In this document: positions 46,031 through 55,679 of the stretch, piece after piece
Layout: each line of letters begins with the position of its first letter
How positions within the stretch are numbered: position 1 is the first letter of the stretch
Assembly: GCA_012270485.1 (NCBI GenBank)
Contig: JAAXIF010000020.1
Span: forward strand, 12,501-76,500
Reading direction: 5' to 3'
DNA: 64,000 bases
DNA from: Sphingobacteriales bacterium
Lineage (GTDB): Bacteria; Bacteroidota; Bacteroidia; Chitinophagales; Chitinophagaceae
Translations under genes and position numbers: made by a program
Notes under the pieces: generated by a model
Told to the model about the DNA's origin: nothing
The model's input: only the letters and a program-made list of their open reading frames with translations
Databases searched by the model: none

Positions 46031-47227
46031 TTATGATTCCAGTATGCGTTCAGTGATCTTACCTGTTGTTTTATGTTTCAGGATTAACTTCTTTGTACCA
46101 AAATGCGTCATTTCTTCTTTGATCAGATAATGCTCATCATCATAAGCAACCAAATGACTTTCTTTGGTGAGCCCTGTTTGTCCGCGCCAGATATCGAGTT
46201 GCACAGGTTCCCATTGTTTACTCTTAGCTGATTTGTAAGCGGCATCTAATATCGCATTCACCACATAACCATCATAGAAAGTTTCTTTTGGATCAATTCC
46301 TTTTTCGATGGCGTTGAACATATCCATGAACATGTGATTGTAGCCCAGTTCATTTAATTCATCGCCCACCGGGAAGAGCCATCCGGTATTGCTCTCTGCT
46401 TTCTCTGCAACATAATCAGCACCTTTTCCTGTGGTGAACATATCAAAACCTGTTCTCAAAAAACTATTGATCCAGATAGTGCCTTCACTACCCATCACTT
46501 CATCACGGAGATCGAGTCCGCCGCGGAAAGTCCAGCTTACTTCAAATTGTCCGATGGCTCCATTTTCATATTTCACCAAACCAATGGCATGGTCTTCCGC
46601 ATCAATGGGTTTTACTTGCGTATCAGCCCAACACATGACTTCAACGGGTTTGATATCTTTTCCGATATAACTGCGTGTGATCTCTACGCAATGACAACCC
46701 AAGTCAAGAATACATCCGCCTCCCGCTTGTTCAATATCCCAAAACCATTCGCTGTGCGGACCAGGATGTGTTTCTCTGGATTTAGCCCAAAGAATTCTTC
46801 CCAAAGCCCCATTTTTCACGCTTTCCATGGCTTTGATGAATTTGGGAGTATACACCAGATCTTCCAGATAACCGTTGAAAATACCGGCTTCTTCCACTGC
46901 CAATAACATTCTTTTGGCTTCTGCCGCATTTCTACCCAATGGCTTGGTGGTGATCACTGCTTTTTTATGTTTACAACATAATAGCACGGCAGCTTCATGT
47001 AAATTATTGGGAAGTGCAATACATACTACTTCTACATCAGGATGTGCAATGGATTCTTCCATGTTGGTAGTCCAATGATCGCAATGATAATCGTCAGCAA
47101 ATTTTTTAGCACTTTCTTCTCTGCGTGAATAGATACTTACAATTTTATCACGACTTCTGTATCCTTGTAATGAATCGGCATAAAATCGGCCAATAAAGCC
47201 GGAGCCAAGCATGGCAATTTTTTTCAT
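46031..47227 (-). CDS. Gfo/Idh/MocA family oxidoreductase
   Basis: 398 aa. N-terminal NAD(P)-binding fold with MLGSGFIGRFYADSLQGY and VEVVCIALPNNLHEAAVL, then TTKPLGRNAAEAKRML with the catalytic Lys of the EKP-like motif (here TKPLG). DLGCHCVEI provides the conserved catalytic His. Such enzymes oxidise or reduce sugars and cyclitols. It lies between a PQQ dehydrogenase and a sugar/nucleoside-type MFS on the same strand, a grouping typical of sugar oxidation, including 3-keto-glycosides in Bacteroidota; substrate unknown. Confidence 0.9.
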   Translation of the reverse strand: MKKIAMLGSGFIGRFYADSLQGYRSRDKIVSIYSRREESAKKFADDYHCDHWTTNMEESIAHPDVEVVCIALPNNLHEAAVLLCCKHKKAVITTKPLGRNAAEAKRMLLAVEEAGIFNGYLEDLVYTPKFIKAMESVKNGALGRILWAKSRETHPGPHSEWFWDIEQAGGGCILDLGCHCVEITRSYIGKDIKPVEVMCWADTQVKPIDAEDHAIGLVKYENGAIGQFEVSWTFRGGLDLRDEVMGSEGTIWINSFLRTGFDMFTTGKGADYVAEKAESNTGWLFPVGDELNELGYNHMFMDMFNAIEKGIDPKETFYDGYVVNAILDAAYKSAKSKQWEPVQLDIWRGQTGLTKESHLVAYDDEHYLIKEEMTHFGTKKLILKHKTTGKITERILES

Positions 47228-47240
47228 AGTGAGCGGTTGA

Positions 47241-47328
47241 GAGATGTGAATTGTGAATGGTCAATTGTGAATGGTCAATTGTGAATAGAACAAGCCTCAT
47301 TCATAATTCACAATTGACCATTCACCAA
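47241..47328. repeat. Heptamer inverted repeat between MFS and oxidoreductase genes
   Basis: GAGATGT, GAATTGT, GAATGGT, CAATTGT, GAATGGT, CAATTGT, GAATAGA run from 47241. GAATGGTCAATTGTGAAT (47269-47286) is the exact reverse complement of 47306-47323, an 18-bp stem. It lies in the leader of the oxidoreductase gene, immediately after the MFS stop. Confidence 0.85.
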
Positions 47329-48510
47329 CTAAGCCGTTTTCTTTTCTTTAAAGAACAAAATAAAATAAATCAATACGCCCATGGCAATGTAGGCGGGTAC
47401 GAACCAGATGTTGAGCCAGTTATGGGTTTCACCTGTTTTGTACATGTCAACGATATAACCACTGAACCAGGTTCCGATGAACATACCAACACCATAAGTG
47501 GCAAATGTAAAAAGACCTTGTGCGGCATTTTTAATTTTGGCGCCTGCTTTTTTCTCGGTATACATATATCCGGTTACAAAGAAGAAATCATAACAGATAC
47601 CATGTAATACGATTCCCGCATACAACATCCAGGTATTGTTTCCGGTATCACCATAGGCAAAGAAAACATAACGGAGGATCCATGCAGTCATACCCAGTAG
47701 GATCATATTCTTCACGCCAATTCTATTGAAAAGGAATGGGATGGCGAGAATGAATACGGCTTCAGATACTTGTCCTAAAGTCATTTTACTGGCTGCATTT
47801 TCAAAATTCAATTCATTCAGGAATGGATTGGCAAAGCCATAGTAAAATGAAAGTGGAATACAAACAAGAATAGCAGCGATAAAAAATATGAGATAAGGTC
47901 TTTCTTTGAATAATACAAATGCTTCCGTTCCCAAAGCCTTAGATGCAGAGCCATCTGCACCATTCGGAGGCGTGTTGGGCAATACAAAACTCAATAAGCC
48001 CAATCCTATAGAAACAGCTGCTGCCATATGAAACGTAGAAGCGGTTTTTTCGATACCCAGTTGTCCGATTAAAACGCCGGCAACAATCCAACCCAATGTT
48101 CCGAAAACGCGAATCCAGGGAAACTGTTTTCCGGGATCGGTCATTTGGGAGAAGGCAACACTATTGCTTAGTGCAATGGTAGGCATATATAAAAGTGAAT
48201 AACCAAGGATCACCCAATAGAAGGTACTGCTATCTGTGATTTGGGTAGCTAGGAAAAGAAGTGCTCCACCGATCAGGTGTAATACGCCCATGATTTTCTG
48301 TGCGGCAAAAAAACGATCGGCGATCATACCCACAAAAAAAGGAGAGATCATAGTGGCAATGGCGAGGGCACTGTATGCAGCACCAATTTCAACCCCTGTT
48401 GATTGTAAATGTTCGCCCATATAAGTTCCCATGGTAACATACCAGGCGCCCCAAATGAAGTATTGAAAGAACATCATGGAGGCAAGTAGTGATCCTGTTT
48501 TGGTATTCAT
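47329..48510 (-). CDS. MFS transporter of the nucleoside:H+ symporter type
   Basis: A 393-aa, 12-helix transporter. The N-terminal helix FFQYFIWGAWYVTMGTYM, GMIADRFFAAQK between helices 2 and 3, and the C-terminal half (GICYDFFFVTGYMYTEKK, AQGLF) match the NupG/XapB-like nucleoside:H+ symporter family, which in Bacteroidota also includes sugar carriers. It is on the same strand as the downstream Gfo/Idh/MocA and PQQ dehydrogenase genes and could import their substrate. Last residues KEKKTA end at the repeat. Confidence 0.9.
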   Translation of the reverse strand: MNTKTGSLLASMMFFQYFIWGAWYVTMGTYMGEHLQSTGVEIGAAYSALAIATMISPFFVGMIADRFFAAQKIMGVLHLIGGALLFLATQITDSSTFYWVILGYSLLYMPTIALSNSVAFSQMTDPGKQFPWIRVFGTLGWIVAGVLIGQLGIEKTASTFHMAAAVSIGLGLLSFVLPNTPPNGADGSASKALGTEAFVLFKERPYLIFFIAAILVCIPLSFYYGFANPFLNELNFENAASKMTLGQVSEAVFILAIPFLFNRIGVKNMILLGMTAWILRYVFFAYGDTGNNTWMLYAGIVLHGICYDFFFVTGYMYTEKKAGAKIKNAAQGLFTFATYGVGMFIGTWFSGYIVDMYKTGETHNWLNIWFVPAYIAMGVLIYFILFFKEKKTA

Positions 48511-48625
48511 ATTGCTTTGTTTTGGTTGGTTTCGTTAGATTTAAGGTCAATAGGAAGTGATGAATTTACAGATTATTCAGTTTCTATGGGCGAAACAATC
48601 AAATTTTTAAAAGAGTTACTGCTTC

Positions 48626-49195
48626 ATGGAGTCATTGGTAAACACAATAAGAGCGATGATCGCGATATCAGACAAGGAACTGGAGTATTTCCTGAGTCAC
48701 TGTCTTGAGAAACGCTTTAAAAAAAATGAAATACTCAGTAAGCCCCTCATTACACCCAATGAAATATTTTTTATTCAAAAGGGCATGATTCGCGTATTGA
48801 TTACAGATGAAGAAGGGGTAGAACATACCATCCATTTTGCACAGGAGAATCAGTTCATTGCAGATTACTCCGCTTTTATGCTGAAAAGACCCTCTGTTTA
48901 CTCCTTGCAGACTTTGGAAGATACTTTCGTCATTGTAATGCCTAAGTCGATTATTGAATGGGGGTATCAGGAATTACAAGAAGGAGATAAACTTGGAAGA
49001 TTAATCGCTGAGTATTACTTTATCTACCAGGATACCCCGATCAAAAACATGTTTGCATTGACCCCTAAAGAGCGGTATGATTCCATAACAGAGGTTTTCC
49101 CGAATATCCATAACAGGGTTCCCCAACACATGATCGCTTCTTATTGGGGCATCACACCGGTGCATTTGAGTCGCTTAAAAAATCAGCGCAAGTAA
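48626..49195 (+). CDS. Crp/Fnr-family transcriptional regulator
   Basis: 189 aa. The cyclic-nucleotide-binding-like barrel (about 15-120) has IFFIQKGMIRVLITDEEGVEHTIHF (quoted in part) and a dimerisation helix, then a short C-terminal helix-turn-helix-like end (VPQHMIASYWGITPVHLSRLKNQ). The canonical cAMP-binding RxS motif is not visible, so the effector is unknown; no Cys cluster for Fnr-like Fe-S sensing is present. This short type is common in Bacteroidota. It may regulate the following DUF2141 and SDR genes, but that is a guess from position. Confidence 0.9.
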   Translation: MESLVNTIRAMIAISDKELEYFLSHCLEKRFKKNEILSKPLITPNEIFFIQKGMIRVLITDEEGVEHTIHFAQENQFIADYSAFMLKRPSVYSLQTLEDTFVIVMPKSIIEWGYQELQEGDKLGRLIAEYYFIYQDTPIKNMFALTPKERYDSITEVFPNIHNRVPQHMIASYWGITPVHLSRLKNQRK

Positions 49196-49263
49196 AAATC
49201 TAAACATTTGTTATCGTTTCTTCACTGATCCTTGAATCATTTTTGCTGTATTAAATCTACAGT

Positions 49264-49689
49264 ATGATTCACTTTTTAGTAGTGACCGCCCATCTGTTGT
49301 TGTTTTATCCTTCCAAGCAATCGTCATCCATTGTCATTGTTGAAGTAAAGGGTATCTCAGTATCCAAGGGAGGAGAGTTATCGGCAGTACTCTTTCTGGA
49401 AGCCAATTTCCCCAAACCGCGTAAACAATTGATCGGTACAGCTGTACGCGTGAATGCCGAGCAGATGAGTATTGTATTCAAAGACGTACCACCCGGAAAA
49501 TATGGAGTCGTTGCTTTTCAGGATATGGATGCCAACAAAGACCTGAAAAAGAATTTCCTGGGATTTCCCAAAGAGCCGATCGGTTTTTCCAATGATGCGC
49601 GCATCAAAATGAGGCCGCCTGCTTTTTCTGATGCGGCTATCACTGTTGAGGCCGGTAAAACCATTACGATTCAAATCATACTTCGTTAA
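49264..49689 (+). CDS. DUF2141 family exported protein
   Basis: 141 aa with an N-terminal hydrophobic segment (MIHFLVVTAHLLLFY) that may be a signal sequence. The core shows the DUF2141 pattern: VFKDVPPGKYGVVAFQDMDANKDLKKNFLGFPKEPIGFSNDA (quoted in sections: GKYGVVAFQDMDANKDL and GFPKEPIGFSNDA). Function of the family is not established; members are small periplasmic beta-sandwich proteins. It lies 18 nt before an SDR gene and is probably co-transcribed with it. Confidence 0.85.
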   Translation: MIHFLVVTAHLLLFYPSKQSSSIVIVEVKGISVSKGGELSAVLFLEANFPKPRKQLIGTAVRVNAEQMSIVFKDVPPGKYGVVAFQDMDANKDLKKNFLGFPKEPIGFSNDARIKMRPPAFSDAAITVEAGKTITIQIILR

Positions 49690-49707
49690 TAGTTAAAATA
49701 AGCTGTT

Positions 49708-50514
49708 ATGTTATTCTCACCCAAAGAAAAAAAACGATTGTATCATCAATATGGTCCAACTGCATTGGTGACGGGAGCCTCATCCGGTATTGGAAAAGAA
49801 TTGGCGGAGAAACTGGCTTCTGCAGGTTTTGATCTGGTCATTGTAGCAAGGGATGAGAAAAAATTAAAAGAAGTAAGGGATACCGTTCAGGTAAAATACA
49901 ATGTTCAGGTAGAAGTTATTCCTATTGATTTATCGGTAGAAGGAAATACAGATCTTTTGATTCAGCAAATTCAATATAAAGAGGTGGGCTTATTGGTGTT
50001 GGCTGCGGGGTATGGAACTTTCGGACTATTACAGCATTCCTCACTGCATACAGAAATCAATATGCTGCGACTTAATTGCGAATCTGTTTTGATATTGTCG
50101 CATTATTATGCGCAAAGGTTTTCACAGCAAAAAAGAGGTGGTATGATATTCCTGAGTTCAATGGTAGCTTTTCAGGGGGTACCATATGCGGCTCATTATG
50201 CTGCAACAAAAGCCTATGTTCAATCCTTGGCAGAAGCATTATCAGAAGAACTACAACCCTTTAACGTTGCTGTATTGGCAGCGGCACCCGGACCCGTATC
50301 AAGTGGATTTGCCAGTCGAGCCCATATGAACATGGGTAAAGCATTAACACCGGAAGAAGTTGGCGTACCCATTTTAAAGGCGTTGGGAAAACAAGTAACT
50401 GTGCTACCGGGTTGGTTAACGAAATTATTGGTGTACTCTCTGATGACTTTACCTCGCTGGGGAAAGATCAAAGTGATGAAAAAAGTGATGTCGGGAATGG
50501 CAATACAAAAATGA
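49708..50514 (+). CDS. Short-chain dehydrogenase/reductase
   Basis: 268 aa, classical SDR: TALVTGASSGIGKELAEKL binds NADP(H), LAAGYG replaces the usual NAG motif, IFLSSMVAF gives the catalytic Ser and YAATKAYV the Tyr and Lys. Here the full Ser-Tyr-Lys triad is present, in contrast to the SDR at 27899. It resembles the DltE/YqjQ group; the substrate is unknown. It converges with the next gene (1 nt apart). Confidence 0.9.
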   Translation: MLFSPKEKKRLYHQYGPTALVTGASSGIGKELAEKLASAGFDLVIVARDEKKLKEVRDTVQVKYNVQVEVIPIDLSVEGNTDLLIQQIQYKEVGLLVLAAGYGTFGLLQHSSLHTEINMLRLNCESVLILSHYYAQRFSQQKRGGMIFLSSMVAFQGVPYAAHYAATKAYVQSLAEALSEELQPFNVAVLAAAPGPVSSGFASRAHMNMGKALTPEEVGVPILKALGKQVTVLPGWLTKLLVYSLMTLPRWGKIKVMKKVMSGMAIQK

Positions 50515-50515
50515 A

Positions 50516-51172
50516 TTAGGGTGTATTGAAGAAATCAATCTCTTTATTGTATTTGCCTGTATTGGCAACAGACCATTCGTAAATGCTGGCCAATCTTTTC
50601 CATTCACCTTCGATTTTTTCATAGATCCAAAACGCACCTTCTTTTGAGAAGATATTACTCTTGCCTAAATAGAAAAAGCAGAGTGTATTGTTTCTTAAAA
50701 AAATGGGAGATGAAAAATGATGTACTTCCATGCAAATCTTCTGTTGCGGTTTTAATTTGCTTTGATCTGTTTTGGAAAGAATTGGGTCTACCTTTTCTAA
50801 AGGGATCATGTAGGCAAAAGGGAACATTTTTGCCGGCCATTTCATGTTTTTAATCAAATCCAGCTGCGCAACAATATATCTCCGTTCTTCCAGGGTGAAC
50901 CTTGTTTTTCTTTTTACATAGGCTGCCTGATCGGGATCCCATTCTTTGAATTCTTTGTCTGATAGAAAACTTGCCTTTACCTTACTGATGATCGCAGTAT
51001 CTACTTTATCCGAATAAAAAAAAGTATCACATTCCTGATAAGCAAATGGACGATCATTGACCCAATTACTATAAATATCTCTGATGAGTGTGGCAGCCGA
51101 CGAATTTTCCTGAGCATTGACATGCAAAGAAATCATCCAACAAAAAATAAAAAGGGGGGCATACCAACGCAT
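50516..51172 (-). CDS. Exported protein, unknown function
   Basis: 218 aa with a signal peptide (MRWYAPLFIFCWMISLHVNAQ). The mature part is about 195 residues, rich in Lys and aromatic residues, with mixed strands (KICMEVHHFSSPIFLRNN; GAFWIYEKIEGEWKRLASI). The second of these recalls small secreted proteins with a DUF4440-like or SnoaL-like strand pattern, but I cannot assign a family. It is a single gene on its strand. Confidence 0.72.
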   Translation of the reverse strand: MRWYAPLFIFCWMISLHVNAQENSSAATLIRDIYSNWVNDRPFAYQECDTFFYSDKVDTAIISKVKASFLSDKEFKEWDPDQAAYVKRKTRFTLEERRYIVAQLDLIKNMKWPAKMFPFAYMIPLEKVDPILSKTDQSKLKPQQKICMEVHHFSSPIFLRNNTLCFFYLGKSNIFSKEGAFWIYEKIEGEWKRLASIYEWSVANTGKYNKEIDFFNTP

Positions 51173-51246
51173 TCTACTTATTGCAATTATTGAGCTTAAA
51201 GATATTTAGATTTTTGAATCAGCTTCTTTTAAAGAAAAGAAGCATA

Positions 51247-52410
51247 CTAAGATAGCGCCTGTAAGATATCTGTCAAAATATCTTCTTTATGTTCTAATCC
51301 TACTGAAATACGAATCAATCCTGGTGTAATATTCACTGCCAGACGTTCCTCTTCCGAAAGTTTTGCATGGGTTGTACTCGCGGGGTGAGAAGCAATACTT
51401 CTGGTATCTCCCAAGTTGGCAGTTAAGGAAAGCATTTTTAAGCGATTCAGAAATGTGCGTCCTGCTTCCAAACCTCCTTTCAGCTCAAAACAAACAATAC
51501 CACCTCCGTTTTGCATCTGTTGGGTAGCAATAGCATATTGTGGATGACTTTTTAAAAAAGGATATTTCAACCCACTCAATTTTGGATGCGCTTCCAATGC
51601 TTGAGCGATATACAAGGCATTGGATGCATGTCTCTCCATTCTTACATCTAAGGTCTCCAAACTTTTACTCAGTATCCAGGCATTGAATGGAGATAATGCT
51701 GGGCCTGTGCTTCTACAAAACAAATAGATATCCTGGATCAGTTCTTTCTTGCCTACAATTACACCACCCAATACACGGCCTTGTCCGTCTAGCCATTTGG
51801 TAGCTGAATGCACAACCAGATCAGCTCCATATTCAATGGGACGTTGGTTAACCGGTGTAGCAAAACAATTATCCACGTTTAAAATGATCTGATATTTGCG
51901 AGCGATCCTGCCGATCATATCCATATCCAATATATCTAACCCGGGATTGGTAGGTGTTTCGAGATAGATCATTCGGGTATTCAGTTGAATTGCTGCTTCC
52001 CAGTCTGCTTCTGAAGCATTGGCAGCTATATAGGAATAATCGATTCCGTATTTGGGCAGGTATTTTGAGATAACAGTATGGGTACTTCCAAAAATGGAAT
52101 TGCACGATAATAGATGATCCCCTTTTTTCATCAAGGCCATAAAAGATCCAAATACTGCACTCATACCGGAAGCAGTGGCATAACCAGCTTCAGCGCCTTC
52201 CAGCGCGCAGATTTTGTCGATAAATTCTTGCACATTCGGATTACTGAAACGGCTGTAAATATTATCTGATGTTTCATCAGCAAATGCAGCACGCATAGAT
52301 TCGGCATCATCAAAACAAAAACTACTGGTTAGGAACAATGGTGTGGAATGTTCCATCTCATTGGTTTTGTCTGTTTGTATGCGGATGGCATCTGTTATTT
52401 TATGGGGCAT
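51247..52410 (-). CDS. metZ: O-acyl-homoserine sulfhydrylase / trans-sulfuration enzyme
   Basis: 387 aa from ATG 52410 (MPHKITDAIRIQ). A Cys/Met-metabolism PLP enzyme: YSRFSNPNVQEF, ATASGMSAVFGSF, VDNCFATPVNQRP and the PLP Lys in HSATKWLDGQGRVLGG. It resembles O-succinylhomoserine sulfhydrylase (MetZ), which uses sulfide to form homocysteine; with MetX divergent next to it the acyl group could be acetyl or succinyl. The starts are 83 nt apart, so a shared methionine-responsive control region is likely. Confidence 0.9.
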   Translation of the reverse strand: MPHKITDAIRIQTDKTNEMEHSTPLFLTSSFCFDDAESMRAAFADETSDNIYSRFSNPNVQEFIDKICALEGAEAGYATASGMSAVFGSFMALMKKGDHLLSCNSIFGSTHTVISKYLPKYGIDYSYIAANASEADWEAAIQLNTRMIYLETPTNPGLDILDMDMIGRIARKYQIILNVDNCFATPVNQRPIEYGADLVVHSATKWLDGQGRVLGGVIVGKKELIQDIYLFCRSTGPALSPFNAWILSKSLETLDVRMERHASNALYIAQALEAHPKLSGLKYPFLKSHPQYAIATQQMQNGGGIVCFELKGGLEAGRTFLNRLKMLSLTANLGDTRSIASHPASTTHAKLSEEERLAVNITPGLIRISVGLEHKEDILTDILQALS

Positions 52411-52493
52411 GAGCAATGGATTTATGGTATCAAAGAAAGTATCCAAAGATTTTTACAAATGTAATTCATGCATGCCCTTATTTTGCTGTTGAA

Positions 52494-53531
52494 ATGCGGA
52501 ATAATCAACTACAGTATTTTGAAAGCAAACAGCCGTTTGTTTTAGAGAGTGGGGTGGTGTTGCCTGAAATCACCATTGCTTATCATACTTATGGTGTTTG
52601 GAAAGGTGCTGATACCAAGGTAATATGGGTTTGTCATGCATTAACGGCGAGTGCAGATTGTGCAGATTGGTGGAAGGGGTTGGTAGGTGAAGATTGTTTG
52701 ATTGACCCTGAAAAGTATTTTATTGTTTGTGCAAATATCCTTGGCTCCTGCTATGGCACTACCGGTCCTTTAAGTGTAAATCCAAAAACTCAGGATACTT
52801 ATTTCAGTGATTTTCCCGCTGTTACCATTCGCGATATGGTAAATGCCCATATTCTGTTGCGTGAATATTTACAAATTGAACAGATATTTTTATTGATGGG
52901 TGGAAGTATGGGTGGTTATCAAGTATTGGAGTGGGCAATAATGGAACAAAAACGCATTCAGAAAATATTTCTTATAGCCACATCACCATCTGAGAGTGCG
53001 TGGGGTGTCGCCATACATACAGCTCAGCGATTAGCCATTGAAGCTGATCTTACTTGGAAGGATAAACATGAGAAAGCGGGAGCTGCCGGATTAAAAGCAG
53101 CACGCGCTATTGGAATGCTTACCTATCGTAATTATGGAATTTTTCAGCAAGCACAAACAGATCCTGATCCTGAGAAGATCGATGATTTCAGGGCTTCATC
53201 CTATATCAACTACCAAGGTGAGAAACTGGTGAAACGATTCAATGCCTATTCTTATTGGTTGCTCACAAAATCTATGGACACGCATCATCTGGGTAGAGGA
53301 AGAGGTGGAGACTTGATTAAAGCACTAAACAGCATCCAACAACCTGTACTGATTATGGGTATCAGAAGTGATATTCTTTGTCCTTTAGACGAACAAAGAT
53401 TCATGAAAGAACACATGCCCAATGCTACCTTGGTTGAAATCGATTCTACTTATGGACATGATGGATTTATTATTGAGACTGCACAAATCAGTCATCATTT
53501 GAGTAGCTGGTTGACAGTTGACAGTGTATAG
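52494..53531 (+). CDS. metX: Homoserine O-acyltransferase
   Basis: 345 aa from ATG 52494; the longer frame overlaps metZ. An alpha/beta hydrolase acyltransferase: TYGVWKGADTKVIWVCHALTA (quoted in part), nucleophile Ser in MGGSMGGYQVLEW, Asp in IRSDILCP and His in STYGHDGFI. It activates homoserine with acetyl- or succinyl-CoA; the family name MetX does not settle which. The final residues LTVDSV and the TAG stop are made of heptamer repeat sequence, so the C-terminus may have been rewritten by the array. Confidence 0.93.
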   Translation: MRNNQLQYFESKQPFVLESGVVLPEITIAYHTYGVWKGADTKVIWVCHALTASADCADWWKGLVGEDCLIDPEKYFIVCANILGSCYGTTGPLSVNPKTQDTYFSDFPAVTIRDMVNAHILLREYLQIEQIFLLMGGSMGGYQVLEWAIMEQKRIQKIFLIATSPSESAWGVAIHTAQRLAIEADLTWKDKHEKAGAAGLKAARAIGMLTYRNYGIFQQAQTDPDPEKIDDFRASSYINYQGEKLVKRFNAYSYWLLTKSMDTHHLGRGRGGDLIKALNSIQQPVLIMGIRSDILCPLDEQRFMKEHMPNATLVEIDSTYGHDGFIIETAQISHHLSSWLTVDSV

Positions 53532-53543
53532 TTGATAGTGGTT
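53509..53543. repeat. Heptamer array across the metX stop codon
   Basis: Five 7-mers GGTTGAC, AGTTGAC, AGTGTAT, AGTTGAT, AGTGGTT span the last codons of metX and reach the stop of the convergent acylase gene (53542). Unlike the others, it shows only one arm. Confidence 0.7.
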
Positions 53544-55587
53544 ATTTTGGGTGATAGACCCGAATGGCGTTTTTATAAGCATCTTCTTTTTTCAAACTCA
53601 TCTTTTTCGTTTTCTGTTCTGCAAACATTTCCATCTGATCGGTATAATGCGGACTTCCCTTTTTGGCAGAAGCTCCATAGGTATTGATACTTTCAATGAT
53701 CGGCCCCTCTTTTGTAAAACGAACCAGTTCAATATAACTCTCGCCCTGGTTGCCTTTTACCATTCCATCTTTCCAAGCTACCGAATACATCGCAGTCAAT
53801 ACATCCGGTAAGCCGGGTAGGGGAATGGCTTTATCGCCACGTACATGTTTTTGATAATCACCTAAAGGCACACTGGTTTTACCGAAATATTGCAATAGAT
53901 ATTTCTTTGTGTTTTCGAGTAAAGCAATGCAAATAGGAGTGGTGAGTACATGAGGTCTTTTTCCTTGTCTGGCAAGCGCATAGATTTGGTAATTGATATG
54001 CGCAAAAATAGTAGCCCCTGTATTTTGGATATCACTGTTGCAATCCCATTGTTTGAGTTGTTGAATGAGCGCTGCGAGTTGAGGATACTGATCAGCATTT
54101 AATAAGAACAGACTATCAATATCAATGGCAAAAGAAAATTTTTCAGGATACCTTCCATCGTATTTGATGCGTTTGAAATCTTCATACGAAACTTTATCAT
54201 ATTGCTTTACCAACTCGGCAAAACGCATACTTCTGTTGTTCTCCAAAGTTTCATATCCCATCGTTGGGTCTACAAGTTTGAAATTCTCCGGTCCTTCTGT
54301 TGCATGAAAGGGCGAATGATTGGTATTGTACACAAAACCGGATGCGGGTTGTAATACCTGTGGTAATTTATCCAATGGATGTATCTCTGTCCATAAAGTC
54401 TTAGAAGTATTCCCCGGTAAGGTTCCCCGCCAGTTAAAAGATTTGTCTCGAACCGGAATGCGACCATTACTGAGGTAATAAATAGTGTCATATCGATCGG
54501 CATATACAATATTATAACCGGGAATGGCCATCATGTTCAAAGCTTTTTTGAAGTCGGTAAAGTTTCTGGCTTTGTTGAGCCAATACCATTCTTCCAGTCC
54601 GCGAATATCCATTTGCGCGGGCATACGAATGGAGAATGTGCCACGTTCGGTGATCACTGTTGGACCGTATTTACTCCAATAGACTATTCGTTTCACACCG
54701 ATACGAATACCGGATACTTTTACTTTCAGTTTCGCTGTTTTTTCTTCCAGTGTTTCCCATTTTCCGTCGAATAGGTATTGTAGTTTGTTGTTCGGATGGA
54801 TCGACAACTGATAGACATCTAATTTATCAGGTTCATTCACCGTATGTGCCCAACCTAAGTACTCATTGACACCACTAAGAATAGTAGGCGCTCCCGGGAA
54901 ATTAGCACCAATGATATTCCATCCCTCCTCGCTTTGCAAATGTGCTTCATACCAGCTTACTGGTCCTTCCAGGGGTTGGTGTGAATTGATCGCCAAATAG
55001 GTTTGTCCATCGGTGGTTTTCTTTGAATTGAACGCAAAAGCATTACTGCCGCCGGGTTTCATATCATTCAATACCTGAACGGTGCCTCCGAATATGGATT
55101 TCAAAGCACCATCTGCACCTGATAACACACATAGTTGTAATACAGAGTATTGCAACATATCTTTTGGTGTAATAGGAAAAAGTTGTTTCAATAAAACTTC
55201 TTTAGGATGAGCTTTGGCATAGGCATTAAAACCTGCCGCATATCCTTCCAATAATTTTTTATAAGCAGGAGATATATCCGATTCATATTTAGCTTCCACC
55301 AGTTCTTTAATACGCATAAGATGAACGATATAATCAATGGTGGCCCCCTCTTTTCCTTTATAAGCACCTAACATGGCTTTGCCTGCCATATACGACTGTT
55401 GAATGGTGGAGAAATCGTCTTCAGCATGCGCCCATGCCAATCCGTACGCCACTTCAGCATCGGTAGGGGCGAAAATATGGGGTACGCCAAAGCTGTCTCT
55501 AACGATATCAATCTTGTTGATGTTAAACTGGGCTTTACAGAAAAGAGATACAACACACAAACTGATGACGAGTAATGATTTTTTCAT
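53542..55587 (-). CDS. Penicillin acylase family amidase
   Basis: 681 aa, Ntn-hydrolase. A signal peptide (MKKSLLVISLCVVSLFCKAQ) exports it. The alpha part is about 21-180; autocleavage should expose Ser 181 of GGSNAFAFNS as the N-terminal nucleophile of the beta chain. HTVNEPDK and the oxyanion-region segments AINSHQPL and NTNHSPFHATEGPEN are typical. Substrates in the family range from penicillins to acyl-homoserine lactones; which applies here is unknown. No spacer between the chains is obvious. Confidence 0.9.
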   Translation of the reverse strand: MKKSLLVISLCVVSLFCKAQFNINKIDIVRDSFGVPHIFAPTDAEVAYGLAWAHAEDDFSTIQQSYMAGKAMLGAYKGKEGATIDYIVHLMRIKELVEAKYESDISPAYKKLLEGYAAGFNAYAKAHPKEVLLKQLFPITPKDMLQYSVLQLCVLSGADGALKSIFGGTVQVLNDMKPGGSNAFAFNSKKTTDGQTYLAINSHQPLEGPVSWYEAHLQSEEGWNIIGANFPGAPTILSGVNEYLGWAHTVNEPDKLDVYQLSIHPNNKLQYLFDGKWETLEEKTAKLKVKVSGIRIGVKRIVYWSKYGPTVITERGTFSIRMPAQMDIRGLEEWYWLNKARNFTDFKKALNMMAIPGYNIVYADRYDTIYYLSNGRIPVRDKSFNWRGTLPGNTSKTLWTEIHPLDKLPQVLQPASGFVYNTNHSPFHATEGPENFKLVDPTMGYETLENNRSMRFAELVKQYDKVSYEDFKRIKYDGRYPEKFSFAIDIDSLFLLNADQYPQLAALIQQLKQWDCNSDIQNTGATIFAHINYQIYALARQGKRPHVLTTPICIALLENTKKYLLQYFGKTSVPLGDYQKHVRGDKAIPLPGLPDVLTAMYSVAWKDGMVKGNQGESYIELVRFTKEGPIIESINTYGASAKKGSPHYTDQMEMFAEQKTKKMSLKKEDAYKNAIRVYHPK

Positions 55588-55679
55588 GGCAATAGCATCT
55601 GAGGTATTACAAATCTATCTGATTAAGGTTTGGAGAACCAAATCCATTTAGACTTGTTATTTTTGTTTAAATTAGAGCT

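Noticed and set aside
52411..52493. A SAM or methionine riboswitch between metZ and metX.
   Set aside because: Only 83 nt separate the starts and no recognisable core or paired stems are visible.
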